64,000 nt of DNA from Cunninghamia lanceolata. Taxonomy: Eukaryota; Streptophyta; Pinopsida; Cupressales; Cupressaceae. The notes beneath the pieces are model-generated. The model did not search any database, was not told where the DNA came from, and saw only the letters and a program-made list of their open reading frames with translations. A program made the translations under genes and the position numbers. Position 1 is the first letter of the stretch. Every line of letters begins with the position of its first letter. The stretch lies in the NCBI GenBank assembly GCA_027924645.1, contig BSBN01000334.1, positions 3,410,001 through 3,474,000 on the forward strand. Direction: 5' to 3'. This document shows, in pieces, positions 21,470-34,306 of this stretch.

Positions 21470-23141
21470 TATCTATGTATACAATTATGCAAGTTCCAAG
21501 ACCAACATGGGAATTTTCAAGAATGTGGGAATTGACACTTGAAACAACCTCCATATTTTACAGAAGCTGGATGTTTCTATTTCAATGGAGTTTTGGGTAA
21601 AGGGAAGAAGAAACAAGATTACAGATACAATAAGCAAAACTTCTAACTCTATGGTGATGTGCCTGATTTAAATTGATTTTAGTAACTTTGCACAGTGATT
21701 AAATTCTCAAGATTCAACTCTATTAAAGAGAAAACACTACATGATCAATATAGACAGATAATAAGTGAATTTAAAATCAAAGGCTAAACTCAGAAAATTG
21801 ACACAAAGATACCAATAATATCACTACTAGCACAGAACTGAGCTTCTTTCATTAAGAATATAGTAAATATAAAATGCACAGAGATATGCACAGGTATATC
21901 AGCTTCCTTATCAAAAACAACTAAACTAAGGTAAAATATAATCTGACCACAGTTGAAAGTTGTGGATTCTTAATCAATAATGTCTATCTATGTTACAACA
22001 TCTTCTTGTATATATAGCTACAAAATTTGACTCAAGATCGTCTCTAACTACCAGGAATCTCAATGCCCTGAACAGAATAGGAACTTAATAGGGACTCAAA
22101 CTGACACTAAGAATCTTCTTGAATTTCCAACAGTCTTTCCCTGTGCGCTCATTGGCTGAGAGGTAAAATGTGTGGCACATTAACTATTGTTTTGTTTTAA
22201 CACGTGACATTGCCTGAGAGTTCCCAAATAGCTCCAAAATATGCTACACGGCATCTTCCAATAAATACATAGCTTCCTTTCCGTTTAAAGAGTCACACAG
22301 AAAATCACCACCTGTCTCCATCCAAGCCTCTCTTGAAACTTGATACGTGGCAACAACCAAGAAGCAAAACTGAGACACTTGTCGCTCTCTGCATCATTAA
22401 AAACCTCTTTACTTTTATGCCCTAAGCAACCATGGCTATGACACTTGTCACTTGCCGCATCATTTAGAAACTATGGCATTATTTCATGGGACCTACCATA
22501 TGCTTCTTTTCTTTTTGACCTTAACAGAAATAAAGTGACATGCAGCAGCACCCGCTAGTAGCAACAAAAGAGATGTGGCATGCTCTGCCTATTTCTAAAT
22601 TTTGATAACAGAGCCCCTTGAAGTCCCATAGAGACAACACTTGTCACACTCCGTGTCAACTAAAACTTTATAAAAGAAAATACATAGCAGCTGCCAGCAG
22701 CTTCAACAATGAAAAATACTTAGCCTCCTCATGCAGCATGTGGAAATCTCTACACAAACTGAAACTGTATCAAATATCCCTCGGGCCCACCATATGTATC
22801 TTAGTGCTCGAAACTTAACAAAAAGGAATACATGCGGCAGCATCCTCTATAACAACAAAAGGACACTTGGCAACACCTGCAGGATTCTTGTATCAAAAAG
22901 AGACTTTTTTCCAAGCCCTCCAATCGTGACATGTGGTGCATTCTATGCTCAGGAACAATTTGAAACATATCTGATACAGTAAAAACTATGAAGCAAAAAT
23001 ACAGAGAGAGTGAAGCATGAAGAGGCATACAGAAACATACAGAATACTATGAAACTGTGGAAACTGGCAAAAATACTGAAACTATAGGAATGATGAGCCG
23101 CAACCAAATAGAAACAATAAAATGTAGAGTTAGACTCTACA
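21470..23141 (-). repeat. GypsyA 5' LTR
   Basis: 1672 bp, partner of 2139-3811. The outer edge ends CA and is followed by GTTAT. The inner edge reads TATCTATGTATAC, where the partner has TGTTGATGTATAA, so the TG/CA end has mutated here. A TATATATA at 22009-22016, shared with the other LTR, could be its core promoter on the minus strand. Confidence 0.9.
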
Positions 23142-23146
23142 GTTAT
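23142..23146. repeat. GypsyA target site duplication, right copy (GTTAT)
   Basis: Identical to 2134-2138. Confidence 0.8.
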
Positions 23147-23818
23147 AAGAGAAACTAGAAAATAGGAAATTATAGGTTTTGGTTTTCTCTAATAACAGGC
23201 ACATATTTATTGTAGGTTATTCTCTTCAACAACTAGCAAGTTAATCATGGGTTCTTCTCGTCAATTAAATCTAGAAAACCTCAACTAATGTGGTAGTAAT
23301 GATTAGCAGACAGGACCATGTGCTAAAGTGACATAAACAACTGGGAGAGATGTCTTCTAATAATGCCAAATATTAAGGGTGTGGTCAATGTTGAAACATT
23401 CAATATACTGATGTGTGTGGGCATGTGAGATAGGTTCAATGCCTCTTGAAAATGCCTTTGTAGATGTAGTCACATGGAAGAAAGAATGCACTGAGCTGAT
23501 GCGGCAAGAGTCCATGTGGCAATAATGGAAGAAAGAGCCGAGTGACAGGATGGTTCCTGCCCTTAAGGTGACAGGAAGTTCTACAATATATTTTATTGAC
23601 ATAATAGAAGAAACATTAGTAAATACAATCTGATATTAATTATTCACATATTTTATCTAAAAACTGAATTAAATATTACTTATATATATTAAATCATAGG
23701 CAACATAAAATGGTAAAATGGTATGGAATGATATAAAAATGGAATATTAGACTATGATTGAAGGCATGTGAAAAAAGCTAAAATGTAGCATAAAATGGAA
23801 CATAAATAGCTCTCATTA
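23142..23818. other. Right part of the unclassified inserted segment
   Basis: Continuation of 1343-2138 beyond GypsyA. Non-coding, AT-rich towards its right end, with repeated AAAATGG/AAAATGTAG words near 23700-23800. GypsyC RNase H resumes at 23819. I see no coding domain. Confidence 0.45.
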
Positions 23819-25572
23819 GTCTCCACTTCTTTAAAGCTTGAATTATGGCACAAAACTCCTGGTCATAAACTAAATATCTTCTCCTTGTATCATTCAACTT
23901 CTCACCAAAATACATTACTGGTCTACCTTCTTGACTTAACACTGCTCCTATTGCATTTCCACTTGCATTACAATCTACTTGAAATACTTTGTTGAAATCT
24001 GGTAATGCTAACACTAATTGCTCTGTCACATTCTACTTCAAGAATTCAAACCTTTTATTTGCTCTTGATACATTCAATTAAAATCCTTTCTGTCACCTCT
24101 CATTGTTTCTATAATCAGTGTGCATACTAAACTAAAATTTCTGATGAACTTCCAATAAAAACTAGCTAGTCCATGCAATGATCTTACCTCTCCAATGTTC
24201 TCCAATGTTGGGTACTCAACATTGCTCTTACCTTCTCAGTGTCCATCTTCAATCCTTCTGCAAAAATCACAAAACCTAGATATACAAATTCTTCTTTCAT
24301 GATACTACATTTCTTGATGTTTATCAGCAATTTCTCTTTTCTCAACCTTTGCAATACTTGTCTAATATGTCTATAATGTTCTTCCTTTGTCTTATTAAAA
24401 ATTAGAATATCATCCAAGTATACAATAACAAACTTGCCCAAGAATTTCTTCAAAACCTCATTCATGAACCTCATGAAAGTACTCGATGCATTAGTCAATC
24501 CTAAAGACATCACTAACCATTCATACATTCCTTCATTTGTCTTAAATGTAATCTTCCATTCCTCTCCTTCCCTAATCCTGATCTGATGGTATCAACTCTT
24601 CAAGTCTATCTTTGTGAAATATTTTTTTTCACTCAAATAGTCCATAATGTCATCCATCCTTGGCAATGGAAATCTATACTTAACTATTATCTTATTCATT
24701 GTTCTAGAGTCTGTACACATTCTCCATTCTCCATCTTTCTTTGGTTCTAACATTACAGGTACTACATATGGGATTTAACTTTCTCTGATCAATTCATTCC
24801 TCAACAACTCATGTACCTATCTATTCAACTCAACATTCTCTGCTGGTGTCATCCAGTGTGCTACTTCGTAAGGCAAACTAGTTCTAGGTATAAGGTCCAT
24901 ATGATGACTGATACTCTAGATTGGTGCCAATCCATCAGGGACATTATCTGATATGATGTTTTCATACTCCGTCAACAATTCAATTATCTCCTCTAGCTAT
25001 GATTCTTTAGTCTCTATACTTAGGGTTCCTTGCTTCTTAGGAATCAAAGCAAAACACATATTCTCATGTGTCAATCCATCCAAAAATTTCCCTCCATCAA
25101 CCAAATAGATTCTAGGATTCCCACATACTTCACTCTTAGGTTCATCTTCCAAAGGTATCAAGATATGTTTCTTCCCATTCAATGTTATAGTATAAGTATT
25201 CTTTCTCCCATAATGTATATCTTTTCTATCATACTTCCATGGTCTACCCAACAATTTATGACATACATCCATTGGCATAATATCACACAATACTTCATCA
25301 CTATAAGATCCTATATGAAATATCACCAAATATTATTCACTCACTAGTACCTTGTGTTCATCCTAAATCCACGCTATCTTGTAGGGCTTAGGATGTTTCA
25401 ATCTCTCCATGTTCAGCTTAGTCACCGTCTCCTCTAAAACCAAATTGCAAGTACTACCACTATCAATGATCATTTTACGACATTTACCTCCTGATTTGAA
25501 TCTGGTATGAAACAAATTTTTCCTCTGTGGTGGTTCCTTAGTTGTCTCTACTTGAAATAATGCTATCCTCAT
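23819..25572 (-). pseudogene. GypsyC protease, reverse transcriptase and RNase H N-terminal part
   Basis: The protease is near 25572-25363 with IIDSGSTCNLV (DSG catalytic triplet). A linker follows (HIGSYSDEVLCDIMPMDVCHKLLGRPW at 25329-25250). RT runs from about 24830 to 24200 with the blocks [44 protein letters not shown] and [11 protein letters not shown]. RNase H begins near 24000 with FQVDCNASGNAIGAVLSQEG and breaks at ALKKWR near 23825. Stops and frame changes lie near 24590, 24780, 25010 and 25345. Gene order is that of Ty3/gypsy; the missing rest is at 1-1342. Confidence 0.88.
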
Positions 25573-26738
25573 TACTAATGATTCTTCTTTCTCTGGTTTT
25601 CCAACTAAACTAGGTGATCCAAAAGGTTCTTCTGCATAAGCTGCTCTTGCACTATTCTCTATCTTCTTACTTGTACTTCCTTGATGACATTCAAATGCTC
25701 TATGTCCTTCACCTCCACACTTAAAACAAGTTCCTCTAAATGTTCTCTTATTAAATCATCTTTCATCTCTTTTGTGTGCTTCACTATGGTAGGAATTATG
25801 ATTCCCTCAGGGGTAGAAATTTATGTCATCTCTTCAGTATGAATTATTATCTCTATCTTCCTTCTTGTATGGACTACTCTCTTTGTTCTTCTCAACATAT
25901 GATCTTTCTTCTCTAGAATATGTTCCACCCCTTTGAAACTTTCCTCATCTTCCTCTTTGTCTCTACTGGTGCTTCTTATTCAACTTTTCTTCAACCTTTA
26001 ATGCAAATGGATATGCTTCTTCTATTGTTGTCAACCTTGCCAAACTTAGTTTTTCTTGAATGTTCATCCTCAATCCATTTATGTATCTTTCCACTTTCTC
26101 CTTGCTTGCTTCACTATGTCCAGTCTTTATGATCATCTTATGAAATTCTTCAGTATACTCCTTCACAGATTTCTCCTTTGCCTTAAGTTCTATAATCTCA
26201 TCAATAGTTCCAACTCATAATTTGCAGGTATAAACTGATTCTTCAACTTTTTCACCATTATATCCCATTTTCTGATCCTTTCATTTAATCTCCTATTCCT
26301 ATCCTACTAAACTTATTTCCACCAAATGGGAGCATGTCCTTTCATCTTAGTCTTTGTGAATCTTACTTTCTCTAGAACTTCAATTTCTTCATATTCAATG
26401 TATTCCTCTAAGTCATTTATCCAGTCAATCAGTTCCTCTGGATTCAAATTTCAAGTATAATTCAATACATCCACTCTAGGTCTCTTTCAATTCTTTGAAA
26501 TAACTTTCAACATCTTTACCTGATCTAATTCTTCTTCTTCTTCTTCTAGGGTTTCTTCATTTTGATCTGTAGATTAAAATTCTTCATCATCACTTTTAGC
26601 ATCATGTCTAGGGGTTAGTCCTCTTCTTCTATCTTCTTCTATAGCATCCAGTGTAACTTTCATTATTTTCATCATCTCCATCATCTCTTCTATTCTTCTA
26701 GCAACAATGCCCATAGCAGGCATCCTCCTCAGTGGCAT
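25573..26738 (-). pseudogene. GypsyC gag with zinc knuckle (broken)
   Basis: The likely start is ATG 26738-26736 (MPLRRMPAMGIV), about 170 bp after the PBS. The Gag core near 26490-26270 reads KRPRVDVLNYT, NLNPEELID and GHAPIWWK. It continues with VKKLKNQFIPANYEL, then MKEYTEEFHKMIIKTGHSEA at 26166-26100. A CCHC zinc knuckle, CFKCGGEGHRAFEC, is near 25690-25735 with all four ligands. Acidic glutamate-rich residues near 26540 lead into the core. Several stops make it inactive. Confidence 0.82.
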
Positions 26739-26910
26739 TTCTTCATAGGATCCAATGTAACTACCTCAATTGGATGATCTAACTACAAGGTAGCAACTTC
26801 CTCACAATCGGTACTCTATTGACAAATGCAAGTATATTGCCTTATGATGGTGATTGCTTCACCATAATATCTTACAAAATGCCTTCACTTACCAAAGGAT
26901 TCAAAACTTA

Positions 26911-26922
26911 GCTCTGATACCA
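26911..26922 (-). other. GypsyC primer binding site
   Basis: On the minus strand TGGTATCAGAGC, the initiator tRNA-Met type PBS. It marks the end of the 5' LTR, which lies to its right. Confidence 0.85.
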
Positions 26923-26924
26923 CC

Positions 26925-28560
26925 TGGTGCAGTCACGGTCAGATGGTTCACAGAATGAACTGTCAAAACCATGTAGCTAGAGTAAACACAGCAGAAGCAA
27001 CACAATCATAGAATTCAATGAAAGATTCAAATTCTCAATATATAATACATTCAGAATGGTTATATGCCAACAACATGCAGGCTACAATCAAAGGGCTCAT
27101 AGGCCTGCTTTCCCGATTGCAACAAATATGGAAGATATGGCATTGAAGTACCTTTTGGAAAGGAAATTAAAGTCTAAAACATATTCTAAAACTAACAACT
27201 AATTAATTTCTTCCTAATGACTCTAAGATTTCTACATATATCATCTCCAAGCTCAAGAAATCCTCTGCATTAGCCACAAGAGGTTACACACTCCAACGAA
27301 GGATGTAATGTGTAGAAACAAGTAGGTCAGCCTTAAACAACTGGTATTTCTCTGCAAGTGGGTGAACCTTGGTACAGACCTCAAGGAATGTCTAACTAAT
27401 CCATATTTGTTGTGTATGATGTTTCATTAGGTTTTACAACTCACAAAAGTGCTCTGCAAACCTTCTCCTTCAACTGACTGACTATATACTATGCTATGTG
27501 AAAGCTAATGATCTTCTGATAGCGATAACTTTTAGTAAACAAGTCCAAATGACCTGAAATTTTGATATGATGTAGATTTTGATATGTAGATGCTAAGTCC
27601 TACTCCATGAGCTCTAAATTGAAGATGTGGTGAACTACGGTACAGAATGCTCAAACTACAACTAACTGAACTAAATTGAAAATGGAAAAAAAGAAAGAAA
27701 GGAAATATTTTTGGTTGATGCAAGATTGCTCTGCAACTTGGGATGCTCCTACATCACTTTTGAACTAAATTCTTCCTTTATCTAAGATTATAGATTTTTT
27801 TTTAGAAGGTAACCTAATGTCTGAATATGATAAACTTTTCCAAATCTAATTAAACTCAATTCCTACATCTGTTAGTAAGAAGATTTAGCTAGATGAACTT
27901 AGAGGCTAAGAATGATGATGTCACATATACTCTTTGAAGTAGGATTCTCTATTTTTAGTGCATGTGAGCTTATACCTCAAATTGGTTCCAAACATAAACT
28001 CATTTACATCAAATGTTATTGACAGGTGAAAATATAAAAAAATGCATCTTCAAGATGAATTTCATAGACTATCTAGCATAGAAGAGTCCCTACAATTCTC
28101 TCCTTGTTCATAATTTTATAGACTCCATGTCTATATAGAATATCCCTCAAAATAAAAATAGAAAAATAATTAATATCAAAAATTCCTCCTTCCCCACTCT
28201 CTCATTCATTTCTAAAATTATCTTCCCAAAATTAGAAAACTATTTTTTTTACCAAGATTCCCTCATTAAGGCTAGTAATTGCCACTTCTTTCTTGTGGGG
28301 AAAAATAAACCTATTAATAAACTCAACTTATGATGATGCAAAAAGAATATTTTCTTCAAATATATTCTAGGCTAGAAATGTACTATTACTAATTTACAAT
28401 TTTACACTTATAAATAATTTCTTTATGACAAAATATCTTATTATTCTATCTCTTGAAATTAATATTCTATTAAAATAAATACAAATATTTTCTCATTCAC
28501 ACACACTTATGCAAATTAAATCTATATGATGAATAAGTGTTGTGTGTTGATTCACTTCAA
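26925..28560 (-). repeat. GypsyC 5' LTR (inner edge only) and flanking non-coding DNA
   Basis: The LTR inner edge is TGGTGCAG at 26925 on the plus strand (CTGCACCA on the minus). The outer edge cannot be set because the partner LTR is outside the window. The stretch is AT-rich and non-coding, with long A/T runs near 27790 and 28240. I see no coding domain in it. Confidence 0.5.
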
Positions 28561-28639
28561 ATAATTCACCTCTAGTTGGCTCGATAGCCTCTCCTTGATG
28601 ATACTCTCTCTATAACCTTGAGAGTGTCATCGAAGCCCT

Positions 28640-29554
28640 TTTTTTCATTAGTCTTTTAGTGGAACTTAGATTTTTTTAAATTAGGATTTCCTCTTAATAT
28701 AGGGTAGCCTTTCCTTTGATGTCCCTCTCTTTTACAAAGAAAGAAAGCATTGAGGCCTCCTAGGACTTCAATGTCACAAAAGTTTGTATTTTCTCTCATA
28801 TTGATTCCAAATTTCTCTAACCTATTGTGACACCAGGGTTAAGGGAGATTAGTGCCCTTGCATGAAGATGTGGAAGGGAAACCCTAGTTTCCTCTAGTTG
28901 TAGAACTCTGCCAAGGGGCTGAAGCATCTATGGTATAAATGCCCACTATTGGGGAGGTAGGTTTTTTATTGTAACCCATCTAGGAACAATTGGAACCATT
29001 ACATCTTCATTGACAGTATCTGGAGCCCATGTCACTACTTTGAACATGGATTTTCCCATGTTCCAAAACTACTTATTTAACACCATTTTTTTGCATACTA
29101 TTTTTTTTAAAAGAATGTGATAAACAAACCTTTTTGGACCATTCTGCAAAAAGATACATAAAGCCCTAGTTTTTACCCTAGACATTTGGTACCCAATCAT
29201 CAAAAAAATTCCTTGAGGGTAGCGACTCAACATCCATTGCAGTGAAAAATTTTGCAATATTTTTAAACCAATTTTCATCTTTCTCCATAGCAGATGCCAT
29301 ATCTCTATCGGTTCAACAAGGAGGATGTAGGGAGGAGAGGAGATCTTACATTTCTCTCCTCTAATTTTTTAACTATCTCTTTGACCATCCTGACCATTAA
29401 TTTTGGCTTCTTCTAGAACCTCTGCTTTGTCTTCAAACCCTAGCACCTCTCTATAGGTTCTCCTTTGCTCCTCTCCACTGTCTTGGTCCACTTTGTTCTC
29501 CTCTGATTTAATAGCAGACTCTTTTTCCATTAAGTTGCCACTCCCAAAAGGCAC
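28640..29554 (-). pseudogene. Plant LINE (L1-type) ORF1 fragment with DUF4283-like domain
   Basis: Read leftwards from ATG 29554 (MPFGSGNLMEKES). A charged N-terminus is followed by RVKTRALCIFLQNGPKRF near 29140-29195, VVTWAPDTVNEDVMVPIVPR near 28970-29030, WVTIKNLPPQ, and RVLQLEETRVSLPHLHARAL near 28850-28910. A zinc-knuckle-like FLCKREGHQRKGCP is near 28710-28755, where the expected first Cys is lost. This is the gag-like DUF4283 plus zinc knuckle order of plant LINE ORF1 proteins. No ORF2 endonuclease or RT is seen to its left, so the copy is truncated. Stops and frame changes are present. Confidence 0.65.
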
Positions 29555-29829
29555 ACCGAGTAAAGACTGATGTAGATGACTGGGGGGAAATCAATACAAA
29601 AAGGGAAATATAAAACACCACAACTCAAAATAAAGCACCAAAACAACAATAAAAGCCAAACCAAAGATGACATAAACAAACAAAAAGATGACCAAAGAGA
29701 CAAAACCAAACCAAGAGCATCAAGGGAAACCAGTAGGGTCAAATAAGGGAGAATACTTTTCATCTCCCTTCTTTAACCTCCAGTGATCTTGGTTATTAGG
29801 AACAAATTTACTATTTCACCCTTGGTCAA

Positions 29830-31612
29830 AATACAATCCTTTTAATAACACTACCTACTTATATACATGCATAATAACCATGTACTCTAATTCTATAGTG
29901 GATAATACAATTTTAAGTTCTCACTTACTCATCCAATTAATAGCTCCTCGAAATAATGTAAATACATCACTACTTGTGGACCTCATATTATTTGAATCAC
30001 CAACCTAATGGAAAAATCAATAAATTCCTATGTATCAAGTAACTTTCCCACATCATTAGCCCCACGAAAGAATATACAATAATCAAAGGCCCCTCTTAAA
30101 TATATAAAACCATTTCCACATAATTTTAATGCCTTTTACAATGTTTAAATATAAACTCACTAAAAATTCTTACTACTTGGGCAATGTCTATCCTTGTATA
30201 GACCATAACATACATTAGTCCACCTACAAAACTAACATATTGAATATTAAATATATCACCAAAATCATCATCTAAATTAAGAGATTGATTCGATGATAAC
30301 TTAGTACTGATATGTAATTTGAATACTTATCATGTTAGAGTTCTTCATTGCAAACCTCTTCAAAATTGTCTAAACATGTACTTAGTTTGATTGAGCCAAT
30401 GTTTTCTTCCAAACTAATCCCTACTAGTCTCCATTCTTAGGATTTATGTTAGATACCCCATACCCTTCATAATAAAAGCACTAGATAACTATGTTTTGAG
30501 CTCCCTATCATTTTCATACTTTTCTAATCAACATCTCATCAACATATAGGACAATGATTAGCAATTGATCTTGATTTAATCAAAATAAATAAAATGATTA
30601 TATCCACTCATAATGAACCCAATGTCAAATTTAAAAGAATTAGACTTTTGATACAACATTTGAGGTAACTACTTTAGACCATAGAATGATTATTTTAACA
30701 TACAAACCAAGCTCTCCATTGCTTTTACCACAAAATTGTGAACCTATTTCATATGTATTTCTTTTCTAAGATCCCTATGCAAGAAAGAAATTTTAACATC
30801 CATTTTTTCTACTTCTAAATAATAATTAAAAACAATGGAAAGTCCAAATCTAATAGGAGTTAGCTATGCATGATGAGAGAAATTTGATGAAAATAAATTC
30901 CCTCAACCTAAGAGTAAACTTTTCCCACTAGTTAAATGCCTTATACATTTTCACCTATCCATCTAACCTAAATTTATTCTTAAATACTTTCTTGCAACTA
31001 TTAGGTTCTTGTTAATCATCTTCTAAAATCTATTAATATACTTGTGAACAAAAATAGATTCTTGTTATTCATCTTCTAAAATATTTAAATACTACATCCT
31101 TCTACCTAACCTATTGTTCTTCCACCTATGCATCTTCCTACTTCTCAATTTTGATTTCAAATGCATGGTCTTCTTTTATTTCCTTTTCTTTGTGCTTCAT
31201 CAAACCAAAATCTGAGTTTCCAAAAAATTCTATCTCTAGAATATATCATTTTCAAAGTTAGGTTTCCAATGACTACATATTCAATGTATTCAATGTAACC
31301 AACAATAATACATTTATTAGCTTTAACCTATTACTTAAACTATTTTTATTTAGGCTTGTGAAATGGTGTCACAACTAAGATTTATAATATGTGAAATAAA
31401 AAGTTTCTTACATATCCACACTTCATATAGTGTTTTATTGACTAGAATAGGATATGGAGATCTATTAATCAAATAGCAAGCAATACATGCAAACTCAGTA
31501 GAAAAATATGATCCAACTAAGAACTACTTAGCATGCTTCTTATCTCTATCCATTAATGTCATTGTCATCCTCTCTACAATGTCATTTTGATGTGGCATGT
31601 ACATAGATCTAT
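29830..31612 (-). pseudogene. CopiaBC piece 1: integrase C-terminus, RT and RNase H of a decayed Ty1/copia
   Basis: Minus strand. Integrase end near 31610-31370: PHQNDIVERM, FACIACYLINRSP, VNKTLYEVW. RT near 30800-30300 contains fragments such as HRDLRKEIHM, FVVKAMESLVCMLK and LMRC where the YVDD box is expected. The box VGGLMYVMVYTRIDIAQVV is near 30170-30230. RNase H has EGPLII and the region of the VGLMMW-like aspartate box near 29990-30080. Dozens of stops make this the oldest-looking coding remnant here. It ends abruptly near 29830. It lines up directly after piece 2 at 35536-35942. Confidence 0.75.
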
Positions 31613-32980
31613 GTTACTATCATGCCCAAATTTTCACTTGAGCACAACACACACATACACAAAGAAAACATACAGAGATACCAACTATTAGGAAAGGTGA
31701 TATCATAATCTTATTAAAAAGAATTTTAAAATTAATTGCACCTAAATTAAAAAAACTAAAATTGAAAGTACTAAATTTTTATCAGATATACAATAAATTA
31801 AATACAGTAAACAAAATTGTGTTTCAGAAGATATTTTTGTTTAAACCATAAAATTCAATAATGAAAGATTTTAAATTTTTCTGTAACTTCAAAATTTGAG
31901 TGACATTAAATGATAATTAAAACAATCATTAATAATAATATAATAAAGAATCCAAAACCTATGGACCAAATCTAAGGCTTGAGGGCTCATACAAGATGGT
32001 CTTTCCTACGTAACTAGATCAGATGCTTTGTAGTTCACCAACTTTATTGACTACCTTACCAAGTTGTCCTTCTATTGACATTGACTTAACAACTTCATTA
32101 TTGTTATTATCAACCCATGGTTAAGTAAGAAATTGACACTCTAAGTTACAACAAAATTATAGTCCCCATAAATATCATTGCAATACTAGACAATCTAATA
32201 GATAAGATCTCTCAATCTAGAATTCATAAATCCTCTATCTTTACATAAGGAGTAATCATAAAAGACATGTAATAGATACACAATTCTAGTTTCTATCACT
32301 AAGTTACATAAATAAAAACTAATAACACTTCTAGCCAATTTTAGTGATTGAGGAGACCTTGAATTCTCAAAGAAGTAATGAACACAACTTCTATTTTACA
32401 GTACAATAGCAACCACTACAAAAGGATATATATACCTTACCAATAATCAAGACAAGAAAAACTTCTTTAACACTATTTCATCTTTCCAATTCAAAAAATT
32501 ACTTATCTAAACAACTCAACAATTAAACCTTAACATTATACAATTATAGTTTATGCTGAAGAGATTTAATAATAAACAAATATTACTCCTTTCCAAGAAG
32601 GCAAGGAACAATCATCTTACACTATTCATCACACAATTAATAAGCAACAACTTCCAACAAAGCCCATCTCAATCTTCCTTGTACAACTACATCAATTTTT
32701 GATAAATGTACAAAAGTTAAACTTATAAACTTGTACAGTTTATCATTAATTAACATAATAATGACTTCTAACTCAGTAGACCACAATAAACTTAGAAAGG
32801 TTTGTGTTATCCAACAAACTTTGTTATGGAATACTAAATACTTGTTTCTGTTTTTCATCATACAAGAAAAACACATTATTCATACAACTGTACTCACAGA
32901 AACAAAAGGTAAGGACTAGTACTAGAGAATTATTTTGCTGATTGTTGCAGTAAAGGTAATACAGTGTATTGTTACACAAC
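31613..32980. other. Left part of a 3.9 kb block inserted in CopiaBC integrase
   Basis: Very AT-rich and non-coding. It starts with TGTTACTATCATGCCC exactly where the copia integrase frame breaks, which looks like an LTR start. I found no matching direct repeat at the other end of the block, so a solo LTR or an unrelated insertion cannot be told apart. Short frames such as 32637-32876 minus show no domain. Confidence 0.4.
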
Positions 32981-33129
32981 CATTTACCTCTTAATATGGA
33001 TAATTTTTTGAGAAGGAAAGCTTAAAAAAAAGTGATTTTTCTCATATCTCTGTGATTGTTTTCTAAATATGGGAGCTTTAGAGCAGGGAGTGGACGTCCC
33101 TCGAGCCATAATTAAAGTAGACTTTTTGT

Positions 33130-34010
33130 CAGATGTTTTTGCAGCTGTCTCGGCAGACATGCATCCAAAATGTGCACCTACAGGCAAGGCACACGAACTG
33201 TTTAAGAAAATGCCTTAAAGAAGTTTGGTCCGGTGGCATGCAATGTTTGCATGATATTCACAAAACAAATTTTATTGCTACATATTGGAAGCTTGGGGAC
33301 AAGGTATGGTATTTCACTAGGACATCAAAAGCTGGTTGTGAGTCTGATGTTTTAATGGAGAATGTATATATTCAGACACATGCAAAATGTTGGAGTTATG
33401 AAGACTGACAATGATAACCATAATTTTTGTACTTGTCCTTTCCAAATCAAACATTTATGACATGGTATTTATTAGCCCATGATGGTTTCCTTCACTTAGA
33501 ATTTAATAGTGCCAAAAACACTCTTAACATCTGAAGTCCTATCAAAGTTCGCACTATTATATGCATTAATGAAACTCCATTGACAACTGAAAATCGTTTC
33601 AACTTTTCTCCTGCTTCAGTCGACGAAGTTCATCTTCCTCCCAAAGCCCTTTTGAATTTGCATTACTACTGCCCTAGATAGACATAAATGCAAAATGTGG
33701 AAGCGGCGGTCTTATTGAATGTTATGATTACAGGATATGCACAAATTGAATTTGTTTTAAGGCTTTAAAAACTTTCAAACAAAAGCGAATGGCAGATGTT
33801 AAGCTAAAAACCACGACCATTGCCAGCGTCCACCCTGCTTGTGCCAAAAAGAAGCTTTGGTACAGGATATGGATATCCATCAAAGCATCAAAGGAGAGGA
33901 TTTTCTATAGATGTTGTAGTTGCAACGGCCCTAATAGACATGTATGAAAAATATGGAAGCATATAGAAAACATGTGAACTGTTTGATAGAATGCCTCAAG
34001 GAACTACGAT
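33130..34010 (+). pseudogene. PPR-protein pseudogene fragment (PLS-type repeats)
   Basis: Plus-strand remnants of pentatricopeptide repeats: GKAHELFKKMP near 33181-33216, AGCESDVLMEN then YIQTHAKCWSYED near 33330-33405, and GYAQIEFVL near 33735-33760. Then TTIASVHPACAKKK near 33810-33855 and SIDVVVATALIDMYEKYGS near 33904-33960. CELFDRMPQGTTI follows near 33975-34010. These are the L and S repeat signatures of plant organelle RNA-editing PPR proteins. At least five stops or frame changes break it. It is the only trace of a cellular gene in the window. It could be a dispersed gene fragment or one captured by a transposon. Confidence 0.78.
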
Positions 34011-34306
34011 ACATAGATTGAGAAAGCGCATTCTTGATTATGCGAGTTCGTAATAGTTGAAGATTTACAACAAAGTCTACAGGAAGATTGTGGGTAGAAA
34101 TCAGAAAGACATTTATGACTATTAACTACGAAAAGAAGAATCCGCATTTTGGATCTATAAATAACTTCAAGAAGCAACTGCAAAGGTAAGAAATTGATTA
34201 ATAAACATTATTTATTGGTTAAAAATAATAAATATCGTAAAGAAAACCAATCCATCAAACAGACCTCCAGATACCAAAAATGTTGGCGTAGTGGCTATAT
34301 CAATGA

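Larger units (their letters stand above)
2139..23141 (-). mobile_element. GypsyA: Tat-like Ty3/gypsy element with extra RNase H and accessory ORF
   Basis: About 21.0 kb including the 7.2 kb CopiaA insertion, so about 13.8 kb originally. Read on the minus strand: 5' LTR 23141-21470, PBS 21463-21445, gag, protease, archaeal-type RNase H (aRNH), RT, degenerate gypsy RNase H, integrase, a 0.5 kb gap, an accessory ORF of about 3.6 kb, 3' LTR 3811-2139. The LTRs are alignable along their whole 1.67 kb with many substitutions. The second RNase H and the degenerate first one indicate the Tat branch of Ty3/gypsy, but the aRNH stands before RT rather than after it. All genes carry stops or frameshifts. 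Confidence 0.9.
1..26924 (-). mobile_element. GypsyC: split Ty3/gypsy chromovirus (Reina/CRM-like), internal region
   Basis: Minus-strand Ty3/gypsy element read from right to left: PBS at 26911-26922, gag 26738-25573, protease and RT 25572-23819, then RNase H tail and integrase at 1342-1. RNase H is interrupted: the right part ends at the residues ALKKWR near 23825 and the left part resumes at [10 protein letters not shown] near 1340, so everything from 1343 to 23818 is inserted DNA. The RT wording (DSRTMNKIIVKYRFPLPR, YLDD) resembles Reina/CRM-type chromoviruses. That lineage call is by eye. The 3' LTR lies off the window to the left. Many stops and frameshifts make it inactive. Confidence 0.85.
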
